Source: DYRB01 sp963845265 (GTDB lineage Bacteria; Pseudomonadota; Gammaproteobacteria; Chromatiales; Chromatiaceae). Taken from it: DNA of 64,000 bases. Of the stretch, positions 53,537-61,884 are shown piece after piece. The stretch's first letter is position 1; every line of letters starts with the position of its first letter. The notes under the pieces were generated by a model, which saw only the letters and a program-made list of their open reading frames with translations, had not been told where the DNA came from and did not search any database. A program made the position numbers and the translations under genes. The stretch spans positions 434,001-498,000 of the forward strand of contig CAWJRN010000003.1 in assembly GCA_963845265.1 (NCBI GenBank), written 5' to 3'.

Positions 53537-54460
53537 ATGCCAACGACGCAACAGCCCCAGCCTGGTTCCACGCCCTTCGTCACACGTGTTGTCGAGACCC
53601 TGGCCGATGGCCATCTGCACATCCACCTCTCTCGCAGACATCGCAAGCGCCTGCCGCCGCTGCACCTAACTGCAGGCGGTGTCGGCGCTGGCGTTATGGC
53701 CGGGCGCTCACCCTGGCTACGGTTTTTTGCGCCGAGACGCCTGGCCTGGTGGATCGCAGTGCTGTTCATGTCGGGTTCCACCTGCTTCGCACTGGGAAGC
53801 CTCGGGGCAAACTGGCCCCAGGCCCTACCGACGTGGCTCGCTGACGGCGCGGTCATTGGCCTCGTCTTCTTCATCGGGTCACTCTTCTTCACCTCCGCCG
53901 CCTGGCTGCAATGGCTGGAGGCGACCAACGGCGATGTCGCGGACATGGTCGCTCCCGAGCCGCACCATCGCTACGCGACCTGGCGCTGGTTTGCCTGGAA
54001 GCCCCACAATGCAGGCTGGCTCGCCAGCCTGATCCAGCTCGTCGGCACCGTTTTGTTCAATCTCAATACCGGCGACAGCATGATTTACGGTCTCGATTGG
54101 GTGGCGAAAGACCTCCTGATCTGGGTGCCGAACACGGCCGGTAGCGTCTGTTTCCTCGGCGCGAGCTACCTGGCCTTGGTGGAGTTCTCTCATGGCTGGT
54201 GGTCCATCAGGCCGCGGCAGGTCACATGGTGGATCGTTATCATCAACCTGTTGGGCTCCATCGCATTCCAGATCTCCGCCATGTATGGGTTCTTCCCGGC
54301 TTCAGCGGTCGCCGCCTGGGCCTGGGATGCCAACCTGTGGACCCTTATCGGCGCCATCTGCTTCCTGGTGGGCAGCTACCTGCTCATCCCCGAATTGTTC
54401 GATGTCGATGCGCAGACGGCAGCCAAGGCGCTCGCCGACACGCATCCAAGCAACCTTTAG
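53537..54460 (+). CDS. YrhK-like membrane protein upstream of glutamate decarboxylase
   Basis: About 307 residues from ATG 53537 (GGGAATCC upstream); the frame opens further left to 53444. It has several membrane spans in two similar halves: WWIAVLFMSGSTCFALGSLG and GLVFFIGSLFFTSAAWLQWL, then LLIWVPNTAGSVCFLGASYL and WTLIGAICFLVGSYLLIPEL. These repeats fit the YrhK domain pattern. The decarboxylase gene begins 16 bp downstream, so co-transcription is likely, and a role in moving glutamate/GABA or sensing acid is conceivable but not shown. Its last 55 codons are duplicated at 59594-59767. Confidence 0.7.
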   Translation: MPTTQQPQPGSTPFVTRVVETLADGHLHIHLSRRHRKRLPPLHLTAGGVGAGVMAGRSPWLRFFAPRRLAWWIAVLFMSGSTCFALGSLGANWPQALPTWLADGAVIGLVFFIGSLFFTSAAWLQWLEATNGDVADMVAPEPHHRYATWRWFAWKPHNAGWLASLIQLVGTVLFNLNTGDSMIYGLDWVAKDLLIWVPNTAGSVCFLGASYLALVEFSHGWWSIRPRQVTWWIVIINLLGSIAFQISAMYGFFPASAVAAWAWDANLWTLIGAICFLVGSYLLIPELFDVDAQTAAKALADTHPSNL

Positions 54461-54476
54461 CGAATAGGAGATCGAC

Positions 54477-55865
54477 ATGCTGACCAAGAAGATCGAGGCC
54501 GCCAACCCCAGCGAGGCCGACGCCGTGCTTGCGGTCGCCTATGCACGCCGTGGCATGAGCAAAGCGGTACCCAAGTACCGCCTCCCCGAGCACGAGTTGG
54601 CCCCGGACACCGCCTACAACATCATCCACGACGAGTTGATGCTGGACGGCAACGCCAGGCTCAACATGGCCACCTTCGTCACCACCTGGATGGAACCTCA
54701 GGCGGAGAAGCTGATGGCAGAGACCTTCGACAAGAACATGATCGACAAGGACGAGTATCCACAGACCGCGGCCATCGAGGAGCGCTGCATCAACATCGTC
54801 TCCAACCTGTTCAACGCCCCCGATCAGGGGGTCGGCGCGTCGGCGATCGGCTCCAGCGAAGCGGTCATGCTGGCCGGCATGGCCCTGAAGTGGCGCTGGC
54901 GCGACCGCCGTCGCGCCCAAGGCAAGCCAACCGACCGGCCGAACCTGATCCTCGGCGCCAACGTCCAGGTGGTGTGGGAGAAGTTCTGCCGCTATTGGGA
55001 GGTGGAGCCCAAGTACATCCCCATGGAAAAGGGCCGCTATGTGATTACGCCGGAGGAGGTATTGGCGCTCACCGACGAGAACACCATCGGCGTGGTGGCC
55101 ATCCTGGGGACCACCTTCACCGGCGAGTTCGAGCCCATCGAGGCCATCCACGCCGCCTTGGTCGAGCAGAATGCGAAGACCAGGTTCGAGATCCCGATGC
55201 ACATCGATGCCGCCAGCGGCGGCTTCGTCGCCCCCTTCCTGCACCCGGACCTGAAGTGGGACTTTCGGTTGCCCCTGGTCAAGTCCATCAATGTATCCGG
55301 CCACAAGTACGGCCTGGTCTACCCCGGCGTGGGCTGGGTGCTCTGGCGTAGCCATGAGGATCTACCCGCCGACCTGGTGTTTCACGTCAACTACCTGGGC
55401 GGCGACATGCCGACCTTCACCCTGAACTTCTCACGCCCTGGCAATCAGGTGATCGGTCAGTACTACAACTTCCTGCGCCTAGGCCGGGCCGGCTATACCC
55501 AGATCATGGAGGCCCTGCGGGATACTGCCACGGGGCTCGCCAAGGGCATCGCCGAGATCGGCCCCTTCGAGCTGCTCAGCGACGGCAGCAGCATCCCGGT
55601 GTTTGCCTTCAAGCTCAAGGACGAGGTCCGGGGATTCAGCGTCTTCGATGTCTCCGACAAACTGCGCGAGTATGGTTGGCAGGTGCCCGCCTACACCATG
55701 CCGGAGCACGCCGAGGATGTTGCCGTACTGCGTATCGTGGTCCGCGAGGGTTTCAGCAGCGACATGGCTGGCATGTTGCTCGACAATATCCGTAAGTCAG
55801 TGCAGCATTTCGAAGGGTTGTCGGACCACAAACCTAAGGCCCCCGCGCCGCAGTTCGCCCACTGA
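54477..55865 (+). CDS. gadB: Glutamate decarboxylase
   Basis: A 462-residue PLP enzyme of the usual length. It has the GadB N-terminus MLTKKIEAANPSEADAVLAV, substrate and PLP segments AIGSSEAVMLAGMALKWRWR and MHIDAASGGFVAPF, and the PLP-binding lysine K277 in SINVSGHKYGL (K276 in E. coli GadB). It decarboxylates glutamate to GABA, consuming a proton, and supports acid tolerance in many bacteria. A GGAGATCGAC site precedes the ATG. No gadC antiporter is adjacent; the YrhK-like gene 16 bp upstream is the likely partner. A broken copy lies at 59993-60655. Confidence 0.95.
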   Translation: MLTKKIEAANPSEADAVLAVAYARRGMSKAVPKYRLPEHELAPDTAYNIIHDELMLDGNARLNMATFVTTWMEPQAEKLMAETFDKNMIDKDEYPQTAAIEERCINIVSNLFNAPDQGVGASAIGSSEAVMLAGMALKWRWRDRRRAQGKPTDRPNLILGANVQVVWEKFCRYWEVEPKYIPMEKGRYVITPEEVLALTDENTIGVVAILGTTFTGEFEPIEAIHAALVEQNAKTRFEIPMHIDAASGGFVAPFLHPDLKWDFRLPLVKSINVSGHKYGLVYPGVGWVLWRSHEDLPADLVFHVNYLGGDMPTFTLNFSRPGNQVIGQYYNFLRLGRAGYTQIMEALRDTATGLAKGIAEIGPFELLSDGSSIPVFAFKLKDEVRGFSVFDVSDKLREYGWQVPAYTMPEHAEDVAVLRIVVREGFSSDMAGMLLDNIRKSVQHFEGLSDHKPKAPAPQFAH

Positions 55866-56040
55866 GAATCCGGGGGCTGGAGTCGATCGGCGCCAGGTTT
55901 GCCGGCGGAGGCGCCATCCTCCCCGGTGAGCGTGGCGCAAGAGGGGCGGCGCGGCAAAATGCCGCTCCAATCCGTCAGCCGCTTGACAGTCTTCGGCCAC
56001 ATACTAGAGTGACTTAGAAAAACAGCACTTTTTGTAAGTT

Positions 56041-58287
56041 ATGAAGAAATCATGTTTCCTTCTGGCAACCTCCCTGCTGCTCGCAGCGAGCATAGCCTAC
56101 GCCGTTCCCGCTCCCCGCTTGATCATCAGCGATCCCGCGAATCATTCCGGCGGAATTCCTCTGGATTTGGCCGAGATTCGCCTGTTCTTTGACCAGCCGA
56201 TGAACCAGAGTTCCTGGACCCTGTATCCGGTTCCGGACCTTCTTTTCCCACCGATGGCCTCGGACAACGAGCGCCCATGGGTCGACGCCAACACCTTTGT
56301 CCTGAAGATCCAACCGCTCGCACCGGCAACCAGCTATGGCGTGCAGCTCAACAGCCCGACGCGTCACGGCTTCCAGTCGGCAGAGGACCAGGCACCGCTG
56401 GATGTGACGATACTGCGTTTCACTACCGTCGGCGCTGCTCAGGCAACGGAAGGTGCGACTGTTGACGCGCGGGAAGAACCCACAAAAGAGGCACCTGCAT
56501 CTCCGCTACCCGATCAATCAGCCGAAACCCCGATGCCCTCCGGTCCGGCGACGGGGCAAGAGATACCTCAAGACTCTGTACCGGAAGGGGATCACACAGC
56601 ACCCCGGAATTCCGAGCAGACGGACACGCCGGTTTCAGCCCCTTCAATCGACGCGCGCAAGCAATCCGATCCACCGAGACTTGCATCCAGTACCCCAAAG
56701 AACGGCATGCAGGGTGTTCCGCTGAACTTGGGCAAGCTCATTTTCAGCTTCGACCAGCCGATGAAGATGAATACCTGGTCACTGTTCAAGGTCCCAGGCA
56801 AGACCTTTCCGCCGCTGAAGCAGAACGGTGCCCGCTGGGAAGATGCGCAAACCTTTCTGCTCGACATCGAGAACCTGGAGCCGGATACGACCTATGCCCT
56901 GCAGCTCAACAACCAGACACGTAAGGGATTCCAGACCGCCATGGATCAGCGTCCTCTGGGGATTACAGAGCTAACCTTTACGACAGAGAGCGGCTTTCCT
57001 GCCCAAGGTCCCGAGTCAACGCCGACGATCGGGGAGGATGTGCCCCGGCAACCGACTGGCCAAGAGTCCAATGAGGCCGAGTCGGGGCAGACGGAGGCGC
57101 CCCCAGAGACCACCGAAGCAGAGGAACGGAAGGCAGAGGAACCGAAATCCACACCGGAGTCTGGGACCGATACCCCCCTAACTGATGAGGAGCGTTTCAT
57201 CCTGCGCTACTACGGAGCTGTTTTTGGCGTATTTTTTCACGAGCTGGGGCACGCGCTCATTGATGAACTGCAGTTGCCCATTACCGGTCGTGAAGAAGAT
57301 GTTGTTGACGAGCTCTCGACGATGATTCTGCTGATGGTCCGGGAGGAAATGCGGAACGAAGCGACAGAAATGATCCTCGGATGGGCAAGTTTTTGGGGCG
57401 CGGCAGCGGAAGAAAAGGGACAGAAGAAAGCCCCTTGGTGGGACAGTCATTCACCGGACATGATCCGCTTTGGAGACATCATCTGCCTGCTGTACGGCAG
57501 CGATCCGGAAGAATTCGAGCAGCTGATGGACGACTTGGAGGTTCCGGACCGTCGCAAGTATCAGTGCATTCAGCGCTACAAGGAACGCGAGGAGAGCTGG
57601 GAACGACTGATGGCGCCGTACCTCAGCGAGTCCGGGGCGACAGGCCCCGGCACCATTCACGTGGACCTGTCGGCCGAGCCGCAATCGAAGTTCGGCAAGG
57701 CCGTAAAAGAAGTTTTCATCGACGAAAAGGTCTGGGACGAGCTGATCGAGGGTTTGAACACGGCGCTGGCGCTCCCAAAGGATTTTGACGTCAAGCTGAT
57801 CGATTGCGGCGAGGTCAACGCCTATTGGTCCTACAGCGAGCGCTCGATCTTCATCTGCTACGATTTGCTGGAGCACATCTACGGGCAGTACACCAAGCAG
57901 AACGAAGATGAAAAGACCGGTCGCTCGGACCCTGAGGAAACCGATGAGGACGGTGTTTCGCTGGTTGGAACTTGGCAGCACCAGGGTGTCGATGTCATTG
58001 GCATGCCCGCTCTCATCACCACTAAAATCAACGATGATCACTCCTTCGTCAGCGTCTCCCAAGCTCAGGGACTGAATTTCGAGATGCACATCGAGGGTCG
58101 CTGGGAAGTCGCCGATAACAACGCGGTGATCTATCACGTCGACGAATGGCGGCCCCGTCAATACTGCAGCTTCAACGGTTGCCAAGCGCTGCATCTGCCC
58201 GCCCGACACCGGGCCACCTACGAGGTCATAGACGGCGACACGCTCAAAGACTCGGACAATGACGTGACGATCTATCGGATCAAGTAG
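56041..58287 (+). CDS. Secreted DUF4344-type metallopeptidase with two Ig-like repeats
   Basis: A 748-residue exported protein. The signal peptide (MKKSCFLLATSLLLAASIAY) ends AYA-VP. Residues 25-128 and 210-315 are two copies of a beta-sandwich (bacterial Ig-like, Big_5 type): for example EIRLFFDQPMNQSSWTLYPV against KLIFSFDQPMKMNTWSLFKV, each with TSYGVQLN or TTYALQLN. Acidic Pro/Glu-rich linkers follow each. From residue 380 the DUF4344 peptidase domain has zinc motif H400-E-L-G-H404 and GREEDVVDELSTMILLM. The C-terminal 110 residues (VGTWQHQGVDVIGMP onward) look like a small beta-barrel. The substrate is unknown. It lies between the two copies of the yrhK-gad unit. Confidence 0.8.
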   Translation: MKKSCFLLATSLLLAASIAYAVPAPRLIISDPANHSGGIPLDLAEIRLFFDQPMNQSSWTLYPVPDLLFPPMASDNERPWVDANTFVLKIQPLAPATSYGVQLNSPTRHGFQSAEDQAPLDVTILRFTTVGAAQATEGATVDAREEPTKEAPASPLPDQSAETPMPSGPATGQEIPQDSVPEGDHTAPRNSEQTDTPVSAPSIDARKQSDPPRLASSTPKNGMQGVPLNLGKLIFSFDQPMKMNTWSLFKVPGKTFPPLKQNGARWEDAQTFLLDIENLEPDTTYALQLNNQTRKGFQTAMDQRPLGITELTFTTESGFPAQGPESTPTIGEDVPRQPTGQESNEAESGQTEAPPETTEAEERKAEEPKSTPESGTDTPLTDEERFILRYYGAVFGVFFHELGHALIDELQLPITGREEDVVDELSTMILLMVREEMRNEATEMILGWASFWGAAAEEKGQKKAPWWDSHSPDMIRFGDIICLLYGSDPEEFEQLMDDLEVPDRRKYQCIQRYKEREESWERLMAPYLSESGATGPGTIHVDLSAEPQSKFGKAVKEVFIDEKVWDELIEGLNTALALPKDFDVKLIDCGEVNAYWSYSERSIFICYDLLEHIYGQYTKQNEDEKTGRSDPEETDEDGVSLVGTWQHQGVDVIGMPALITTKINDDHSFVSVSQAQGLNFEMHIEGRWEVADNNAVIYHVDEWRPRQYCSFNGCQALHLPARHRATYEVIDGDTLKDSDNDVTIYRIK

Positions 58288-58307
58288 CCAATCCGTCGCA
58301 GCACGAA

Positions 58308-58362
58308 GTGGTCAACGGCCGTTTTTAGGTTCAACGGTTCGTGACGAAATGCCGTTGACCAC
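58308..58362. terminator. Inverted repeat between convergent genes
   Basis: GTGGTCAACGGC (58308-58319) and GCCGTTGACCAC (58351-58362) pair perfectly around a 31-nt loop. It sits between the stops of the metallopeptidase gene and the response regulator gene, so a two-way terminator is likely. Confidence 0.55.
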
Positions 58363-58383
58363 GGCGGGATAGAGAACCGCAGT

Positions 58384-59091
58384 TCAACCAGCATTTTCCC
58401 AGTCGGCGGTCGGCTCATAGCGGTAGCCTACGCCATAGACGGAGTGGATCAGCTCCTGCCCCGGCAGCAGCTCGTCGAGTTTGCGGCGCAGCTTTTTGAT
58501 GTGGCTGTCGATGGTCCGGTCTGAGACGACCCGCCCGTCGCTGTAGATGCGGTCCATGAGTCGGTCCCGGGAGAAGATGCGCCCAGGGGCTGCGTGCAGG
58601 GTTTGCAGGAGGGCGAACTCCACGGCGGTCAGCTCGCAGGCGCGTCCGTCCGGCGTGCTCACCCGCAGGGTGTCGGCGTCCAATTGCAGTGGCCCGGATT
58701 GGCGTTCCCAGGCGGGGCGGGTAGGGGCTGCGTGGCGGCGAAGCACCGCCTTGACCCGGGCCACCACCTCCCGGGGGCTATAGGGCTTGCAGACATAGTC
58801 GTCCGCGCCCACTTCCAGGCCGAGGAGGCGGTCGATCTCTTCGACCCGGGCCGTGGTCATGATGACCGGCACGTCCGAAAAGCCGCGCAGTTCCCGGCAG
58901 ATGTCCATTCCATCCCGTCCCGGAAGGCTGAGGTCGAGCAGGATCAGTGCCGGGGCCTCGGCGCGCACCCAGTCCAGAACTTGGCGTCCATCGCCGATGC
59001 GGTGGGTCCCGAAGCCGGAGGCGGCGAGATAGTCGGCCAGCAGGCTAGCGAGGCGGTCCTCGTCTTCGACGATGAGGATGGTCTGATTCAC
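58384..59091 (-). CDS. OmpR-family response regulator (BaeR-like)
   Basis: A 235-residue two-domain regulator from a GTG at 59091. The receiver domain has the acidic pair in ILIVEDEDRLASLLADYL, the phosphorylated Asp in ALILLDLSLPGRDGMDICRE, the Thr in VIMTTARVEE and Lys in ADDYVCKPYSPREVVARVK. The winged-helix DNA-binding domain ends VVSDRTIDSHIKKLRRKLDE and GVGYRYEP. It resembles BaeR, which answers envelope stress and controls drug-efflux genes. Its kinase gene, just upstream on the same strand, is reduced to the last segment, so phosphorylation would need another kinase. Confidence 0.92.
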   Translation of the reverse strand: MNQTILIVEDEDRLASLLADYLAASGFGTHRIGDGRQVLDWVRAEAPALILLDLSLPGRDGMDICRELRGFSDVPVIMTTARVEEIDRLLGLEVGADDYVCKPYSPREVVARVKAVLRRHAAPTRPAWERQSGPLQLDADTLRVSTPDGRACELTAVEFALLQTLHAAPGRIFSRDRLMDRIYSDGRVVSDRTIDSHIKKLRRKLDELLPGQELIHSVYGVGYRYEPTADWENAG

Positions 59092-59101
59092 GCAAAGAGC
59101 C

Positions 59102-59241
59102 TCATGAGGTCTGGACCGGCAGTTCAATGTGGACCCACAGCCCGCCCTGGGGTGCCTGCCCGGCCTCGATGCGGCCCCCGTGTGCGACGACGATATTGCT
59201 GGCGATGGCCAGGCCCAGGCCGGCCCCGCCGGTATCCCCGG
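59102..59241 (-). pseudogene. 3' remnant of sensor histidine kinase (BaeS-like)
   Basis: Only the last 45 or so residues are left: TGGAGLGLAIASNIVVAHGG and the ending GGLWVHIELPVQTS, the G2 box and C-terminus of a histidine-kinase ATPase domain. The conserved His, dimerisation helices and membrane parts are gone; the sequence upstream is a 24-bp tandem repeat. It ends 10 bp before the response regulator start, the usual baeS-baeR order. Confidence 0.85.
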
Positions 59242-59250
59242 GCCACCCGC

Positions 59251-59297
59251 AGGCCACCGGGGCCAGGTCTCGCCAGGCCACCGGGGCCAGGTCTCGC
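59251..59297. repeat. Tandem 24-bp repeat at the kinase breakpoint
   Basis: The unit AGGCCACCGGGGCCAGGTCT plus CGCC occurs twice in a row (59251-59274 and 59275-59297). It lies exactly where the histidine-kinase remnant loses homology. The stretch 59298-59593 beyond it shows no gene. Confidence 0.7.
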
Positions 59298-59593
59298 TTT
59301 GTAGCATCTACGGACTGACGAGACGCATCCTGCGAGGGGATTAGCCTTCGGCACCCCCGCCAGGGTCGGCTAGGTGCGGCACAGCTGCCGTTCCCCACGA
59401 CCGAGCCAATGTCCGCACTGGGTCGCGTGCCGCCAGCGGTCCGCGCGCCAGGCCGGCCTCAACTTCAGACGCGGCTGACCGACAGCAGTCGGCCAGGAGT
59501 AGACCTGATGCTCCCCGGAACAGGTGCCTGCAATCGAGCGGACAACTGACACTCGTAGTGTTCCAGGAGTTGCCTATAGGGTCCCAGGAAATC

Positions 59594-59767
59594 TGGCTTT
59601 TCCCGGCCTCACCGGTCTCCGCCTGGACCTGGGATGCCAACCTGTGGACCCTGATCGGCGCCCTCAGCTTCCTGGCGGGCAGCTATCTGCTCATCCCCGA
59701 ATTGTTCGATGCCGATGCGCCGACCGCGGTCACGGCGCTCGCGGCCATGCGTCCAAGCAGCCGTTAG
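59594..59767 (+). pseudogene. Truncated second copy of the YrhK-like gene (3' end)
   Basis: The last 55 or so codons of a yrhK copy: WTWDANLWTLIGALSFLAGS and YLLIPELFDADAPTAVTALA, against WAWDANLWTLIGAICFLVGS and YLLIPELFDVDAQTAAKALA in the intact gene at 53537-54460. Upstream codons are unrelated, so the membrane part is gone. It precedes a damaged gad copy in the same order as the intact pair. Confidence 0.85.
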
Positions 59768-59969
59768 GGTGATTAGTATCGTAGCTCCATTATCCGTGGG
59801 AGCGGCGCCCCGCCGCGACGGAGTGTCTTCCAGTGGCACTGCGGGCTGCCGCCGAGCGCGGCGTGCAGGCGCCGTGGCTGCCAAGCAAGACCGCGGCCCC
59901 CTGCGTCGCGGCAAGGGTGCCGCTCCCACAGGGCGTATAAGGCCAGATGAGTTTCGACGCAAATCACCA
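59768..59969. mobile_element. MITE-like insertion with target-site duplication
   Basis: About 201 bp beginning GGTGATT and ending AATCACC (perfect 7-bp terminal inverted repeat), flanked on both sides by CCGTTAG (59761-59767 and 59970-59976), the stop-codon region of the truncated yrhK copy. It contains a larger palindrome (GTGGGAGCGGCGCCCC to GGGTGCCGCTCCCAC) but no gene. The intact locus lacks it: there the spacer before gad is 16 bp. Confidence 0.7.
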
Positions 59970-59992
59970 CCGTTAGTGAATGGGAGATCGAC

Positions 59993-60655
59993 ATGCTGAC
60001 CAAGAAGATCGAGACCGCCAACCCCAGCGAGGCCCCGGACCTGAAGTGGGACTTTCGGCTGCCCCTGGTCAAGTCCATCAATGTCTCCGGCCACAGGTAC
60101 GGCCTGGTCTACCCCGGCGTGGGCTGGGTAGTCTGGCGCAGCCATGAAGACCTGCCAGACGACCTGGTCTTTCACGTCAACTACCTGGGCGGCGACGTGC
60201 CGACCTTCACCCTGAACTTCTCACGCCCGGGCAATCAGGTGATCGGTCAGTATTTCAACTTCCTGCGCCTGGGTCGGGCCGGCTATACCCAGATCATGGT
60301 GGCCCTGCGGGACACTGCCATGGGGCTTGCCAAGGGCATCGCGGAGATCGGCCCCTTCGAGCTGCTCAGTGACGGCAGCAGCATCCCGGTATTTGCCTTC
60401 AAGCTCAAGGACGAGGTCCAGGGCTACAGCGTCTTCGACGTCTCCGACAAGCTGCGTGAGCACGGCTGGCAGGTACCCGCCTACACCATGCCGGAGCACG
60501 CCGAGGACGTCGCCGTGCTGCGCATCGTGGTCCGCGAGGGTTTCAGCACCGACATGGCCGGCATGTTGCTCGACAACATCCGCCAGTCAGTGCAGCACTT
60601 CGAAGGGTTGTCCGGCCATACACCCAAGGTCCCCGTGCCGCAGTTCGCCCACTGA
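59993..60655 (+). pseudogene. Internally deleted glutamate decarboxylase copy
   Basis: Keeps the start (MLTKKIETANPSEA) and ribosome-binding region of gadB, then jumps in frame to the residue-257 equivalent (PDLKWDFRLPLVKSINVSGH). It thus lacks 242 residues, including most of the PLP and substrate site. The remaining 206 residues are close to the intact protein, and the reading frame is open to the normal stop. The PLP lysine is Arg (SGHRYGL; codon AGG instead of AAG). It cannot be a decarboxylase. Whether the shortened protein is made is unknown, but the open frame and a kept GGGAGATCGAC site allow it. Confidence 0.9.
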
Positions 60656-60835
60656 GGGCGGTCATCGGCGCAAAGCCATCGTCCTATTTTTCATTTGAGC
60701 CAATTGCAAAATTGACCGGCGCAGGGATTTTTCGTCCTGCAGGGGCAACAAAAGAGGGGTAGAAGCGCGGGTATCGCCAGAGAAAGTCGTGTAAAATAAA
60801 TCGGTTAACAACGACTCATGCAGCTTCTTGATAAC

Positions 60836-61700
60836 TCAGGACGCTGTGAGCGTCACTGCGGCACGTTCGCGGATGATATCGGGCAATGGCGCGATGGCTC
60901 CATGCTGTCCGATGCGGTCGCCCAGGTAGTCCCAGAAGGAGACGCCGAGCTTGCGACAGGTCTTCTTCAGGCTGGCGAAACCGTCGCGACAGCGTTTACC
61001 CAGATCGCTGCGGGTGCCGCCGCTGATCTTGCGCCACTTCACGTAGCCGCGGATGTCGCCTTCGCTGCCGTTGGTATGCAGGACGATGTCCGGGCGCTTG
61101 AGCACCAGCAGCAGCTTCTCCTTGTGGCGTGCAGCCGCTTGAGGGTCTGATTGAGGGTGGCGAAGGAGGTGCGCTGGGTGAAGATGTCTTCGAAGCGCGC
61201 CGCGAGCGCGGGGGCCAGTGCCGAATCGGGATTGCGCCGATAGGCCTTGAGGTCCGCGTACAGATCCCGGATTTCCCCGCGTACCCGTTCCTGATCCTGG
61301 CGATGTCGCTCATTGAGCGGGATCAGCTTGTGTACCAACCGCTCGGCGTGGACCCAGCACAGGGCATGGAGCAAGATCGCGAACTGTCCAGCTCCGTCGC
61401 TGACGATGACCAACTCGGGCGAGAACCCCTTCTCGATCAAGCCGCCGAGCAGTGCCCCTTCGGTGGCGAGGCGGCGATGGCGTTCGCACTCGATGCCCAA
61501 GGTATCAAGATGATCCTCCCAGCAGGCGACTTCGGCGATCGTCGTAGGGGTATGCGCCTGTAGGCGGCGTAGCGGCTCCTTGGGTAGACGTTCTTCTTTC
61601 AGGTAGGACAGGGCGTGCCCGTTGAGGCAGTAGGTGATGTTGCCCGCGTGGAGCACACAGGGTGCAGGCGCAATGACGGCGGATCGAGACTGGCTTCGAA
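60836..61700 (-). pseudogene. Transposase remnant (IS66-like DDE type), frameshifted
   Basis: Two minus-strand frames make one product. The first (61791 down to 61039) has ALSYLKEERLPKEPLRRLQA, VIVSDGAGQFAILLHALCWV and AERLVHKLIPLNERHRQDQE; the second (61105 to 60836) has LKRPDIVLHTNGSEGDIRGY and CRDGFASLKKTCRKLGVSFW. The Asp in SDGAGQF and the Glu in NGSEGD fit DDE catalytic positions. A frame change at about 61105-61120 separates them, and the N-terminal DNA-binding part is missing or unrecognisable. I cannot fix the IS family firmly; IS66-like is a guess. Terminal inverted repeats were not found by eye. Confidence 0.65.
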
Positions 61701-61884
61701 AAATGGGTAACGAATCGTTGACAGCTCGCAGGGGCGCTGGAAAGATCTCCGCCCGCTTCCGAGGAAGCGGCGCGGTTGATCGATTTGACACTCCCCGACC
61801 CAGCCGTTGCAGCCGATCAATGCCACTCCTGCTTCCTATGCCAACAAGGCTCTGGAACCGGGTATCAGACGGAGGCGCGTCGAG

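Noticed and set aside
60836..61150. 110-codon plus-strand frame opposite the transposase remnant
   Set aside because: The minus strand carries recognisable transposase sequence; the plus frame is its shadow.
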